From: Acanthaster planci
Taxonomy: Eukaryota; Echinodermata; Asteroidea; Valvatida; Acanthasteridae
Direction: 5' to 3'
DNA length: 60,000 nt
NCBI RefSeq assembly: GCF_001949145.1
Contig: NW_019091432.1
Coordinates: 427,096-487,095, forward strand
Both the position numbers and the translations under genes were made by a program. The notes beneath the pieces were generated by a model. It was not told where the DNA came from. It ran no database searches and saw only the letters and a program-made list of their open reading frames with translations. How positions within the stretch are numbered: the first letter of the stretch is position 1; each line of letters starts with the position of its first letter. Below, one piece after another: positions 33,644 through 43,410 of the stretch.

Positions 33644-35690
33644 GAGATTCGGCAGTTATGGCTCCTGTACGTTGAGGTGAAAGTTCACTGGTCCCTTGTC
33701 TGTAGTTCACGTACGCAGTACATGATGGATACCAGGGAAGTATCACTTCAACATGTCTTTACTCAAGCTAGAGAGCTACAGTGTGTTTTTTCCACTGTCC
33801 AAGTATGAGCCTTGGGTGATTGTTTTATTGGGGATGATCCTTGAAAACAAGTGTCATCAGGGAGCGTCCTTTGGCGGGAAAGGAAAATGTTAGTTTCTTG
33901 TGTAGGTGGAAGCTGCCTCAATGTCATTGTGAGAAAACCCACTTGATCCTGTATTTGTTGTTCACCAGTTGGGATTCCAACAGGGCACGTAGCATGTGCC
34001 GACCTACAGAACACATCTTGAACAGTTCGATCAATGTGAGTGCCTTCCATCCCCTCCTTAACACTACCTAGCATCTATGAGTTTCTCTATACATGTATAC
34101 TTGTAGATGTTAACGAATGTGGTGTGTGAAATGAAATATGAACCATTAAATTATGGTCGGCTGTCCATCATGAAAAAAAAGGAAAAGCAATTCTATTTTC
34201 TCAAAATCTACAGCATTCTGGGCAGGAATATTTTACAGACTGACTGAGGCTGTTATGTACTTTCTTTCAAGTAAGATATTCCGGGATTATAGGGTTGTCC
34301 GATTTTGGGGATTTTACAAATGTGTAACCTCCAATGTACCTTTAAGGCTTTACTAGCAAAAAATCTGTCAGTTTTATGTTGACCTTTCCCTAATCTTGCC
34401 AAGAGTGAAGATGTATTTCTGTTGAGGTGCACGGAAGTTTGGAACTTGTTTGTACCCAGTGGCAAAGTGTTGCTGTTTTTTGAGCTCGGTTCTGATGATG
34501 TCACTGTTTGATGACAGGTTGAGGTTCTTCCCCTTGCTGCGAGCAAGCAGGCAGAGTTATTCATGCAGGTTGACGTAAGATAATGCCATGTGCTCAACCA
34601 CATTTAAGTGGTCTCTGTTCCATTGTGCTGAGTTCTGTTAACTGTAAATACAATCAGATATTCAACAACTTTGTGTGTCTCATTGCTGATTTATTTGTGT
34701 GCCTTTTGAAGTTACCCACTGTTACTTTATGTTACACTTCACCGCACACTAAAAATTTGTTGGTGACTGATCTTGCAAAGTAAACTGGAAGATTGTAAAG
34801 AGTCGCCAGACAAAATGAATTTCTGTTTTCTTTAATAAATGTAGTAAAGGCAGACTAGTCACCTCCTGAACCATTCTCCACTCTTCCGCCCCCATACCAC
34901 AACTAGGACTCAATTTCCAGGTGGGGCACCCCGGGAGGGGGGTGAAAACATTTGAAAACATTTTTTTCAAGGGAGCACCACAAGAAACTAAGCAGTCCTG
35001 TATTACAACAAACATTGTTCAAAGATTTCCATTGTGTGTGGGGGCACACCCCCCTGCTGTAGTAATGGCACTGCTCCCTCCATCTAAAACCCAACTTGTT
35101 TGCTCACACTTCTCATGTGCTTGAGTGAGAGACTAGTGGCAATGCAGTACTGGTAAAATTAACACGGAAGGTAAGCCCAGCACAAGGTAAGCAGGCTCTC
35201 ATCTGCTCATTGCAAAATAATGAACGTACAGCCAAAGCTGCATGCGCAGTATACTGTTAAAATGGTGTAATAATGAGGGGCAAAATGGATGCCTTCATCA
35301 ATATAGCCTCCAGAATGCCTGATTGGAGCATACATGTACGTGTATATGATCAATAACTTCGGTTAACCCCCTCCTGAATACTCCAAAGGCACTGGTGGAT
35401 CTAGTTGGGGAGCCAGTGGGGCTATGTCCTTCCCCAGCAGCTTTTGGAAAGAAAAAAAATGGGAGATTTATTACTTCCCTTTCTAACAAAAAATCTCAGA
35501 ATTTAGCCTCCGCTTTTAGGAAGCCATAATTTCACAACTTCCCATTAAAAATCGCCCCTCTCCTTTTGCATCCGCCTTTAACAAAGGTTCTCTGTCAGTT
35601 GCACTTGAATTGATGACGATGACGATTTTTTCCAGCATTTTCAAGAGCATACAATCTTTTTAAATGAGGATACAATTGAAAACAGAAATC
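33644..35690. other. Intergenic stretch without recognised genes
   Basis: Lies between the presumed 3' end of the WD40 transcript and the 3' end of the small minus-strand gene, so the two genes converge here. Open frames on both strands are short and lack domain-like sequence. Confidence 0.5.
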
Positions 35691-35692
35691 AC

Positions 35693-35698
35693 TTTATT
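35693..35698 (-). terminator. Polyadenylation signal (AATAAA, minus strand)
   Basis: AATAAA in the context AGTAAATAAAGTG, about 175 bases downstream of the stop of the small minus-strand gene. It defines a short 3'-UTR. Confidence 0.5.
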
Positions 35699-35870
35699 TA
35701 CTTTGTTGGTTTGACTTTATATGCTGTAGGGATCAGAAGGGTCCACAAAAGCGTTATCTTGGACGCTCATGGAAATGACGAGAGAAAAACATGGATGGTA
35801 AGCAAAATGGTTAGCAAACTCTGCTCATAATTTTCTCTCAAGCATATAAGACAGCCTGCCCAGATGTGTT

Positions 35871-36110
35871 TCAGTGGACTAAATAATCCATCACCCAGGC
35901 CCAGGTTACTTCATGATTTCCACCAAACGAAAAGTCTTTGCACTGCTTGGGTCGTGCTTCTTGAAATGGAGCCAACTTTGCTGGACTTTTTTCTTCAGCC
36001 ATCATCCTAGCTGCTCTCTTCCTAGTAATTTGTTTTGGTTGATCACAGTCATATACTGTGTAATAAATTGGTGTTCCATATGGTGCTTTGAGTTCCAAGT
36101 GAAATTCAAT
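35871..36110 (-). CDS. Small unrecognised gene, terminal coding exon
   Basis: Seventy-nine codons plus TGA after acceptor TTATGTTGCAG. Composition looks coding: alternating hydrophobic and charged residues, the basic stretch ITRKRAARMMAEEK, and an aromatic C-terminus (TWAWVMDYL). This is the best supported exon of the gene because it joins in phase 0 to 37164 and is followed by a polyadenylation signal. Confidence 0.58.
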   Translation of the reverse strand: MEFHLELKAPYGTPIYYTVYDCDQPKQITRKRAARMMAEEKSPAKLAPFQEARPKQCKDFSFGGNHEVTWAWVMDYLVH

Positions 36111-37894
36111 CTGCAACATAATGAAAGGAAGCGTGTTAATTTTGCCTTGCCACTACAGCTGAATGACAGTTGTCTGAGCCAGTGTCATTCATCAGAAGAA
36201 AGCGACCCCGTACATAAGTCGGTTGAAACCCCTAGGATCGAAGTTGCTGCGGTGTGTGGACTGGTTCTCAGAATCTGGGTGCAGACACTAATAGAAGTGA
36301 GAATTTCTGGCCAGCTCATTAGCATTAAAAGTCCCCCCCCCCCACAGTATCTTTTGAAAAAGGAGATTGTTTGGCCCCCCAAATGGTGAGATTGTGTAAA
36401 TCATTGCCGGGATCAACTCCTTGGGTCTTTGAGCTTTCAAATGAGAGCAGAAGGGCTAAACACTACGGTTGAAAAATGGTCCTAAGTGGTCGAGAAAGTT
36501 GACGGTTGCCACTTGAAAAACGGCTGCAGTCAGACTTCGGAAAAATAACTTTTTGGAGGGTGATTTNGGGCCCTGAACAGTGCTGATTTTACACTGTTTT
36601 CAACGGGGCTTGAATTAGTGGACTGTGCCCATCTGTCCCTGGATTGTCTTTCAGAATTTATTGGGACGGGTACCAGTCTAACATAGCATTGTACATAGGC
36701 AGTGTCCGAAACGGGCTTTCAGAGCTATGGCTACGTCTATGGAGCGACGACCGAGACCAAGCTCTAGACAATAGATTCGTATGCAGCCTCAGTTTAACCA
36801 ATCAGGATTGACCCAAATGTTTCAAAGATGACGGGCGTTGCTCCGCAGCGTTCAATGCATGACATTGGGCAAAGTGGAACACTGCACACTTCGCAACACC
36901 AGCCTGTAAAAATTTTATCCTTCAAACAGTTGTGCATTTTGTAAGTTGCCCGAAAGTTACTTAGACTCCACCCTCATTCTAAAAGGTTAGCCTCGACCGA
37001 ATTTTACCAAATGAAAATCTGTAGCTTCACAGAAGACATCCCCTAGGCTATTAGGCCTATAAGTACATGAACCCAAGAAAACTTTCACCGAGGCTTTAAT
37101 ATTCGACCAATGTTCACGTGCTAGTAAATCTATCAGTACATTAACATATAAAGAGAGCCTTACTTCTCCATAATCCAGCCTTGTCTGTTTCTCTAGTTTG
37201 TTCTGGCAAGTTGAGGTTCCTTGAAATACTCCAGAATTGTCATGATTATGTTACTCTTTGTAAAAAAGGAAAAGTGCAAAACAGAATTTGCCCTTGCAAG
37301 ACGAAACCATTTCTTCCACCCATAATACTAAGACAAGTATCAAGTTTGCTTTAGGATAACTTTATATCATCCAGTGTTCTCCTGTGTGTCCCCAGCCAGT
37401 CCACCTGCGGGCACGTTATCCTAGCTATATCTTGTAAAGTTGTAGCAAGTAATCGGCCTGCTTAGCGCGCATCATTATAAATGGTTAGGACTGGTTATTA
37501 TTAGCATGGTGGACCGCTCCAGCTGTTGTGTCTATTGTGCGGTTTGACATCAGGGACGGGCACGGGGATTCCCTCTGATAATGACCTGGCCTGTGGGCAA
37601 TGTTAGGTATTCATGTGGTAATCCTGTCGAGTTGGAGCATAGTTTGCTCAAGGCGTCGTTTATACATAGGCCTACACTTGGTACACGCGCTAAACGTATT
37701 CGTGCGCCGTGGGAAAATAGTGCAAGTTGAAACCTCGTCTCTCGAGAATATTTGTCCAGAACGGTAGTTTTTTTTCTTTGAGGAAATAAAAAGATTCAAA
37801 GACGTTTCATCAAATTGAGACTGGCACACTTACTGGAGTTGTTCCGCCAGCATAGTTTATCTTGCTCAGTCAGACAGAAATTCTGGGACAACAT
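35871..37894 (-). CDS. Unrecognised small protein, putative three-exon gene
   Basis: Proposed coding exons on the minus strand: 37894-37834, 37219-37164 and 36110-35871. They total 357 nt, or 118 residues plus stop, in frame. Exon 1 starts MLSQNF, contains DKLCWRNNS and ends at a strong donor CTCCA/GTAAGTG. Exon 2 contains CQNKLEKQTRLDYGE and ends at donor GAGAA/GTAAGG. The last exon follows acceptor TTATGTTGCAG and encodes IEFHLELKAPYGTPIYYTVY, a lysine/arginine-rich middle and a C-terminus ending VMDYLVH. An AATAAA lies about 175 bases past the stop. The weakest point is the exon 2 acceptor: 37219, 37228 (both in frame with exon 1) and 37202 are possible. The true start may lie further upstream. 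I do not recognise the family; nothing suggests a signal peptide or membrane segment. Confidence 0.5.
36702..36790 (+). repeat. Dispersed repeat family 2, copy 2
   Basis: Reads GTCCGAAACGGGCTTTCAGA at its start and CTCTAGACAATAGATTCG towards its end, matching the ends of the copy at 5861-5981. It lies in an intron of the small minus-strand gene at 35.7-37.9 kb. Confidence 0.6.
37164..37219 (-). CDS. Small unrecognised gene, coding exon 2
   Basis: The open frame NKLEKQTRLDYGE runs straight into donor GAGAA/GTAAGG and joins in phase to the terminal exon. The left (acceptor) boundary is uncertain: 37202, 37219 or 37228. A strong pyrimidine tract lies further upstream (about 37250-37270), but using its nearest AG would include an in-frame TAA. 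Confidence 0.45.
37834..37894 (-). CDS. Small unrecognised gene, possible first coding exon
   Basis: The ATG opens a frame of 20 codons that ends at the strong donor CTCCA/GTAAGTG, phase 1, compatible with exon 2 at 37219 or 37228. The frame is open for nine codons further upstream to a TAA. An acceptor-like TTGTCCCAG (AG just before AATTTCTG) could alternatively start the exon inside this frame. Confidence 0.38.
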
Positions 37895-39895
37895 AAAAAA
37901 TTCCGGCAGAACCTTGATGATTTACAATTCGCTCTTTATTGGGCGCCTTGCATTGAAATGTGACCGTTTTGAGAAGTGGAAATTGGTGTCATAATGAAAT
38001 TGCATCTCTTTTGAAACATAAAGCGATGCCTCTGCATTAAGCCGTGGTCGCTTGATTTCCGGATCCATATGGTAAATTTCATGTCTGCATATCGCAATGA
38101 AAACTCCAATTCATATCCGAAAAAAAGAGGGAAGCCCATGGAACACTTTACTTGATGTTTGGCGTAAGTGAAGTAACCTAAATGTTTTCACTCACCAAGC
38201 TTCTAACCCTCGAAAACCAGCTCTATACAACGGTGCGAAATTGAAGTATAGGTGTGGTTTAATGTCGAAGGATGATGGAGGTATAATATTTCCTGAAGTA
38301 AAACGACAGGCAGTGTCGCTTCTTTACTCTAGATTTGCATATAGATATAGATATATCACTGTTGACAAATTCTTTGTGCTGTTTGGCACTGATATTCGTC
38401 TTTTGCCTCAATTGTCGATATCCCGTATTGATTAGTACGTTATTGTGAAAAAACTCTTCCTTCGACTATTTAAAACTTGAAATAATTGTAATTGTCCGAA
38501 CAAGTGAGAAATCAACTCCTAGTTGAAGTATTCAGCTTTTGTAAGTTCATGTGTTCTCGGTTAAGTTTTTTCCTCGTTTCTATATAAAAACGTTTTTTTT
38601 TGGGGGGGGGTATTTACAGTTGTCTGAATCATCGTTTGGATGTAATGTCACGCAGTTCGTGAGTATGATTATAGCAAATATATTGCCCCACTTACCTTTT
38701 CAGTGAGATTTTGCCAGGCACACGGCGCGGGGCCTCTCGTTCGCACTATGACAACATGTTCATACGTGCTAGTGATTTTAAATGGAATAAACTTGCCACT
38801 CTTGATCGAGATTGTCTGTCCTTATAACATTAAGTAGCTTTTTCAGACTAGATCTGATGTGGGACAGATATGATTTTTTTTTTATTGTGACGGTGCATTC
38901 ATTCATTTTTGAGATATTATCTGTATGATAAATGCGTGTCCCGTTGTAGTACATGTACACGTAATTTCTTTATTGTAGAATGTCTAATGCTTATTAAGGA
39001 TAATTATAGTAACTGTTTGGCACATGCATTTGTGTTTTATGCTTGACGAGGGAAATTGTATTATGTCGTACCCATGTGATGTAGGAAAAGTGCAATGGCT
39101 AGTCTCCCATTCCAGCAGACTAGTCTCCTCTCCAGCTGCTCTAAGGAGTGTCATCACCCGCATGGTAGCAAGTACCCTTTTTCAGCAGGGGTTTCCTGTC
39201 TAGACCGTCTCGGGATGACTCATCCCGTCGCTCATAATGATATCACCGCTACTCCAATGTACAGCATCTTTTGCCGTCATCTTTAAAAGGGTTCAAGATC
39301 GACAGAACCGAGCTCTCGATCGATACCTCTGGTTGTAAACGTATACAATCTAGAGAGGTCTTGGCAGTTAAAATGTAGGCCCCCCTAATTAAAAAAAAAA
39401 CTTGGTTCAAATTAGTTGAAATGGCCAGAGTTGACCAGAGAGGAAAAAAAAAACATGCAACAGCTTAAACATGAGCTTTTATTGGTAACCATCATTAAAT
39501 TAAACCTCTGGCGGAGCTACATACACAGAATTTTAACCAAGGAATTAGTTTGATTGGTTTTAGAAGGTTGAACTGTGGTCTGTGAATAAAACCTGTGTTA
39601 TAATGCTGCGAGATGAAATAAATAGCCCTGGATAGAAATACTTCATTGCAAATTGTTTGATATGATGGAGTGCAGCAGAAGACCGTTTGCATCATTGTTT
39701 TTAAGCCAATTGGAAGACAGAATTTAAGGTTCATAACAAAGCAACCGCACGTTCAGTTTAATACTCTGCTGTTAATTCAACATAAAATGCATTCTATGCA
39801 CGATTGTGATATACGCCTCTTAACTGTCGCCACTCTCGTGCATTGTAGTCGAACAAATACAACACAAACATCACGACTGGGACTTCCAATGTTGT
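37895..39895. other. Intergenic stretch with an AP-1-type palindrome
   Basis: No supported exon. The minus strand has an open frame at 37936-38139 without supporting splice sites or motifs. A 17-bp palindrome with an AP-1 core lies at 39211-39227. AT-rich with T and G runs (38588-38608, 38876-38884). Confidence 0.45.
39211..39227. promoter_or_regulatory. AP-1-type bZIP site in a 17-bp palindrome
   Basis: CGGGATGACTCATCCCG is a palindrome around the TGACTCA core apart from its central base. TGACTCA is the classical Fos/Jun site. Function here is inferred; it lies about 0.7 kb from the 3' end of the minus-strand unit at 40 kb. Confidence 0.35.
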
Positions 39896-39905
39896 AATAT
39901 GTAAT

Positions 39906-39927
39906 TTTATTGAGTTGTTCATTTATT
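39906..39927 (-). terminator. Two polyadenylation signals (AATAAA, minus strand)
   Basis: AATAAA at 39927-39922 and 39911-39906 on the minus strand, seven and about twenty bases after the TAG of the charged open frame. They support a real minus-strand transcript end. Confidence 0.45.
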
Positions 39928-39933
39928 TGTAAT

Positions 39934-40301
39934 CTACAGCTTATCAGTAATTTTCACCTCATGGTTGCCGCACAAAGGGACCGTTTTTTCCCTGTATGTA
40001 ACATTGTGACAATGTTTGGCCGTATCTGATTCCCACCTGACAATGATTGGCCCAATCGCCGCATCATCCTCAACAAAACATGTTTTTTCCGTCTTCCCCG
40101 CTGTTTTTGAGGCCTGTATACTCCCACTCATGCGACCTTCTCCCTTCTCAGTTTCAGTATTTTTCCGTCTTTTTTCTCCTTCTTCTTCCTCCTGGCTCGC
40201 GCACTGGCCGGGGTTTGCACTCGATCTTTGTTGTTTTTTCACGGCGACTCGACGGTGTTTTCTACTTGTGTTTACCGTCGATTTGACCCAAGAGAGACTT
40301 T
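39934..40301 (-). CDS. Charged open frame, possible continuation of the preceding frame
   Basis: Open from a TAA at about 40304 to a TAG at 39934-39936. It has basic (RKHRRVAVKKQQR), acidic (SQEEEEGEKRRKN) and threonine/glutamate-rich parts, then SGSIQASKTAGKTEKTC. There is no ATG near its 5' end, so it needs a frameshift or splice from the frame at 40262-40570. It could also be 3'-UTR. Confidence 0.28.
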
Positions 40302-40570
40302 AAAACCCCGGCATTGACATTTGCGAGATTCGGACGAGGATAAGCAGGCTCGAACGGAACAGAGATCTTGTTGGGATTGTAATTGATACTGAAATTGGCG
40401 GGATTTTGTGTTAAAGGCCGACCATAATTATGATGGCAGAACATCGATTGGGACGTATTGTTCATTGCGATAGTTGCTCTCTGACATTTTAAAAGAACAC
40501 GACAGAACGAAGTAAATTCGGTGTCCAGTCGCCCTGTGCAATTTTTACGGGTACTGTGTACGGCTTCCAT
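40262..40570 (-). CDS. Unrecognised 102-residue open frame of a possible intronless gene
   Basis: The frame starts MEAVHSTRKN (a second ATG at residue 36 starts MNNTSQSM). It contains an asparagine- and proline-rich part (NPANFSINYNPNKI, FEPAYPRPN) and ends GVLKSLLGQIDGKHK. Immediately after, the neighbouring frame is open and rich in charged residues down to 39934, where two AATAAA signals follow. The two frames overlap, so either this protein simply ends here, a frameshift separates two halves of one gene, or a donor-like GACG/GTAAAC is used. A YY1-like AAGATGGCCG lies at 40667-40676, a place often found at promoters. No family recognised. Confidence 0.35.
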   Translation of the reverse strand: MEAVHSTRKNCTGRLDTEFTSFCRVLLKCQRATIAMNNTSQSMFCHHNYGRPLTQNPANFSINYNPNKISVPFEPAYPRPNLANVNAGVLKSLLGQIDGKHK

Positions 40571-41764
40571 TCTCAGTACAATCCCGAAGGCTTCCCTCAA
40601 CCGGACAAAACCTCGGTCATTGTTTTTTTCAACCAAAGAGGGGTCTCTGAAGAGGGCGTTGCTGAAAGATGGCCGAGCAGTGGCTGCGTTTTCACGCGTG
40701 ATTTTGAAGGGGTGGGAAGAAGAAATGCTCTAAATGGTAAGGGAATCGAGCTTGTTTTTCCAAGCACGGATCAAAAGTGACGTCTGCTGGCATGATAGTT
40801 TTGTGGACTGCGCATAGTTTCTGTCGTGTCAGTAATTTGGCTAAGTGTCAAGCTCATCATGTATCTGAGAAGCAGACACTGTTCAGCATGCTTTTGTCGT
40901 CACAAACAAAAATAGTGATGGTTTGTTATTCTAAATCAAGATTTAATTCGGTATAGTTATAGGCCAAAACATTCACGACGTCAGAACCTTTTTTTTCTTT
41001 ACTCTATCTCTTTTTAACCACTGCTTTTTGCATGATGTTGAAAATGTTTGAGACGAAGTTGATCTGAGAAGTTCCGTCTTGAGTTTGAAGAAGCTTTTAC
41101 ACGGTTACACATGAGCACATGTGGAAAACATTAGGGCGGCACTTTTGGTTTCTCTGAAGATCTGAATGCAAAACTCCGTCTATTCTTAGTTCTCTTTTCC
41201 TCGAGCTTCTGTACATAGTTGTAGCTGGAATGGGTTGTTTTCTTCACGTTGACAGAGCAGATTTGATAAAATACGACAGTAGGTATTTAAAAAGCTACTC
41301 CCCCAAATCATTCTCGTGTCGGGCTAGGAAATTGGAACCCCTTCTGAAAGCTGCATGACTTGAGTGACGGGTTTGACGCGTTCGCGCTACATTTAACCAT
41401 TCGAAGTTCAGATGAATTAAAATCGCCTTGTATGACGCAAATTGTGACATCACTTGTCAGTCACCTTAGGACTACAGCTTTCGAAACAGGACAGTTTTAA
41501 CACTTCGTCAATGGAGTGTCGAATCGTTTGAAACTTTTAACAGACTGTCTGGAGTTTTTAAGGTGAGAATGCATGGATTCTTGAAGCTGGCACTATAGTC
41601 GTGTCCTAATTTCCCTTGGAGCCCCCCCCGACCCCTCGTTTTGTTCTTCAAATCAGTTGCTCCGTGAGGTAAACATTAAATAGCCCCTTTATGTGTTCCA
41701 CCGTTCATGGAAAAAATCAATACTTGGTAGATCTTACCAAATGCGTCTTCCTTAATACTCCCAA

Positions 41765-41795
41765 TGACGTCATGGGATGACATCACATGACGTCA
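41765..41795. promoter_or_regulatory. Triple cAMP-response element cluster
   Basis: TGACGTCA at 41765-41772, TGACATCA at 41778-41785 and TGACGTCA at 41788-41795. Two perfect palindromic CREs and one single-base variant sit within 31 bp. CREB/ATF factors bind this octamer. The target gene is inferred; Tob starts about 7.5-10 kb downstream. Confidence 0.5.
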
Positions 41796-42825
41796 GACCA
41801 CGCACGTTGAGGTTAATGCAAAGAGTGACGGTTTTAGTCCATTTAGCCGAGTCTGTGCGCAGAAACGTGGGTTAATTTACGGCGCTATATCGGTCGCCGG
41901 AGACGGAGAATCAATTCCGCTTATTTACTGATGCATATTTTGTTTTTCTGGACAGGATTCGAATGTAAAGTCTGTTTTAAGAGATGCATTTTTTTTCTTC
42001 AACGACAACCAGTATTGGAGGTTCCCTTGTCTAAAAGTGTGATTTCTTTTACAATAGACCCATGTTGGCATTTAGGTCGTCTTAGGTTTGTTTTCTTGGC
42101 AAAGGCCTGTGTTGGGTTTTATATTCCTGTTCGATTTTTATGTAATTATAACGATGGAAATTGTAGTTTGCAATATGATCACGATTTGTCGAGGTACTCA
42201 CAGTGTTATCGCGCCCTCTTTGTAAAGAGTCGCGTGTCGTACATGTACTGTATATGTATAATGCCTCGTGCGAGCGAAATGGAAGATTGAGCAACTGTAC
42301 GATTTTCTTCAGAAGGATGTGCGTGCGCCCGAGAGAGATTGACAAGTATCTTGAAACACATTCCCACCGGTAGCATTCAAAGTAGTCCCCTCAAGAAAGT
42401 TCCTGCGCACAGAAACCGGCAAGTGCAAAATCTATGTAGCCCTACGTGGAGCTTAAATGGGCCAGTCTTGGACAGAGTCTTGTAGACTATTACAACAAAG
42501 CCCCCGGTGTTGATAACAGTACATTGTGCTAACATAATAATCGTCTAAAAAGTCGTAAGGTCAGTAGCTTGGCACTGGTAGCTGGACTTAGGCTTCGACA
42601 AAAATACTACGAGCGCAGGGGGTTCTCTTGGCTTCAACAGCCCTTTCTTTAATTCGTCTGCGTAAGTCGCGTAATTACGATAGTTCGATCGCAAAATAGA
42701 GGACATGGCAAGATGGTCTCTACATGTTGCGATGCTGCAAGGGGTGCATGTACATGGGTTTCCCCTCCATGCCCCCTCCCATGTTCGTCCAAGGTCCAGA
42801 GCCACCAATACGGGCTTTGAGTGGT

Positions 42826-42900
42826 ATAACATGACAGTTAGGGTTCGCTTATAATTGTTTTCATGCTGTGATAAGTCACCAGAATTCTGACAGATTGCAG
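42826..42900 (+). repeat. Diverged direct repeat, copy 1
   Basis: TATAACATGACAGTTAGGGT, then TTCGCTTATAA and TTTCATGCTGT. It matches 43341-43410 at roughly three bases in four. Confidence 0.55.
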
Positions 42901-43340
42901 TTTGCGGCCCGGATCCTTTGCTCTTTTGTTCAACAGGGAAACTTCCTTTGGCATACCCCGTGGAGCCTAAGCACTGGCCTTCAAGATGGCAGCCATGCAA
43001 ACCCTCCATTGGCGCAATTTCAATTAAGGCTTTTGGTTTCTGGTTAGGGGAAACGCCTCGGTTTTGTGTTCCCGTCTCTCGGAGACCCGCAATACCGAAC
43101 CACGGTCTCGTAAGCCGTTCAAATCGCACACAACTTACTTGTCACCACAACTCTACAATATTTGTTAAACATCGTGAAAGAAAATATCGATTAGCTAACA
43201 TTCAAGCTCTATATTGCCACACTAACAGCTCCCAAATAATTTGTATTTTAAGGCAACAAGTAACATCCATTGATTTTATTATTTTGCACGAGGCATGTGC
43301 AAATTAGAAAGATTGTAGGCCTATTCATATAAAGTAAGAA

Positions 43341-43410
43341 TATAACATGTCAGTATAGGGTTCGTTTGTACTCAATTCTTTCATGCTGTTGAAAGTCATA
43401 AGTATATTGC
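43341..43410 (+). repeat. Diverged direct repeat, copy 2
   Basis: TATAACATGTCAGTATAGGG, then TTCGTTTGTAC and TTTCATGCTGT, then AAGTCATAAG. Same orientation as copy 1, about 515 bp downstream. Confidence 0.55.

Noticed and set aside
34253-34603. Minus-strand frame suspected to be a retroelement tail
   Set aside because: No catalytic motif and no repeat copy in the window; the resemblance was only general.
35913-36389. Plus-strand open frame of 158 codons
   Set aside because: It is the antisense shadow of the terminal exon of the small minus-strand gene and ends in a C run.
42545-43129. Minus-strand open frame of 194 codons, the longest without Ns besides Tob
   Set aside because: No motif or domain, no splice support, and part of it overlaps a diverged direct repeat (42826-42900). 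A frame of this length is not unlikely by chance in 60 kb of six frames.
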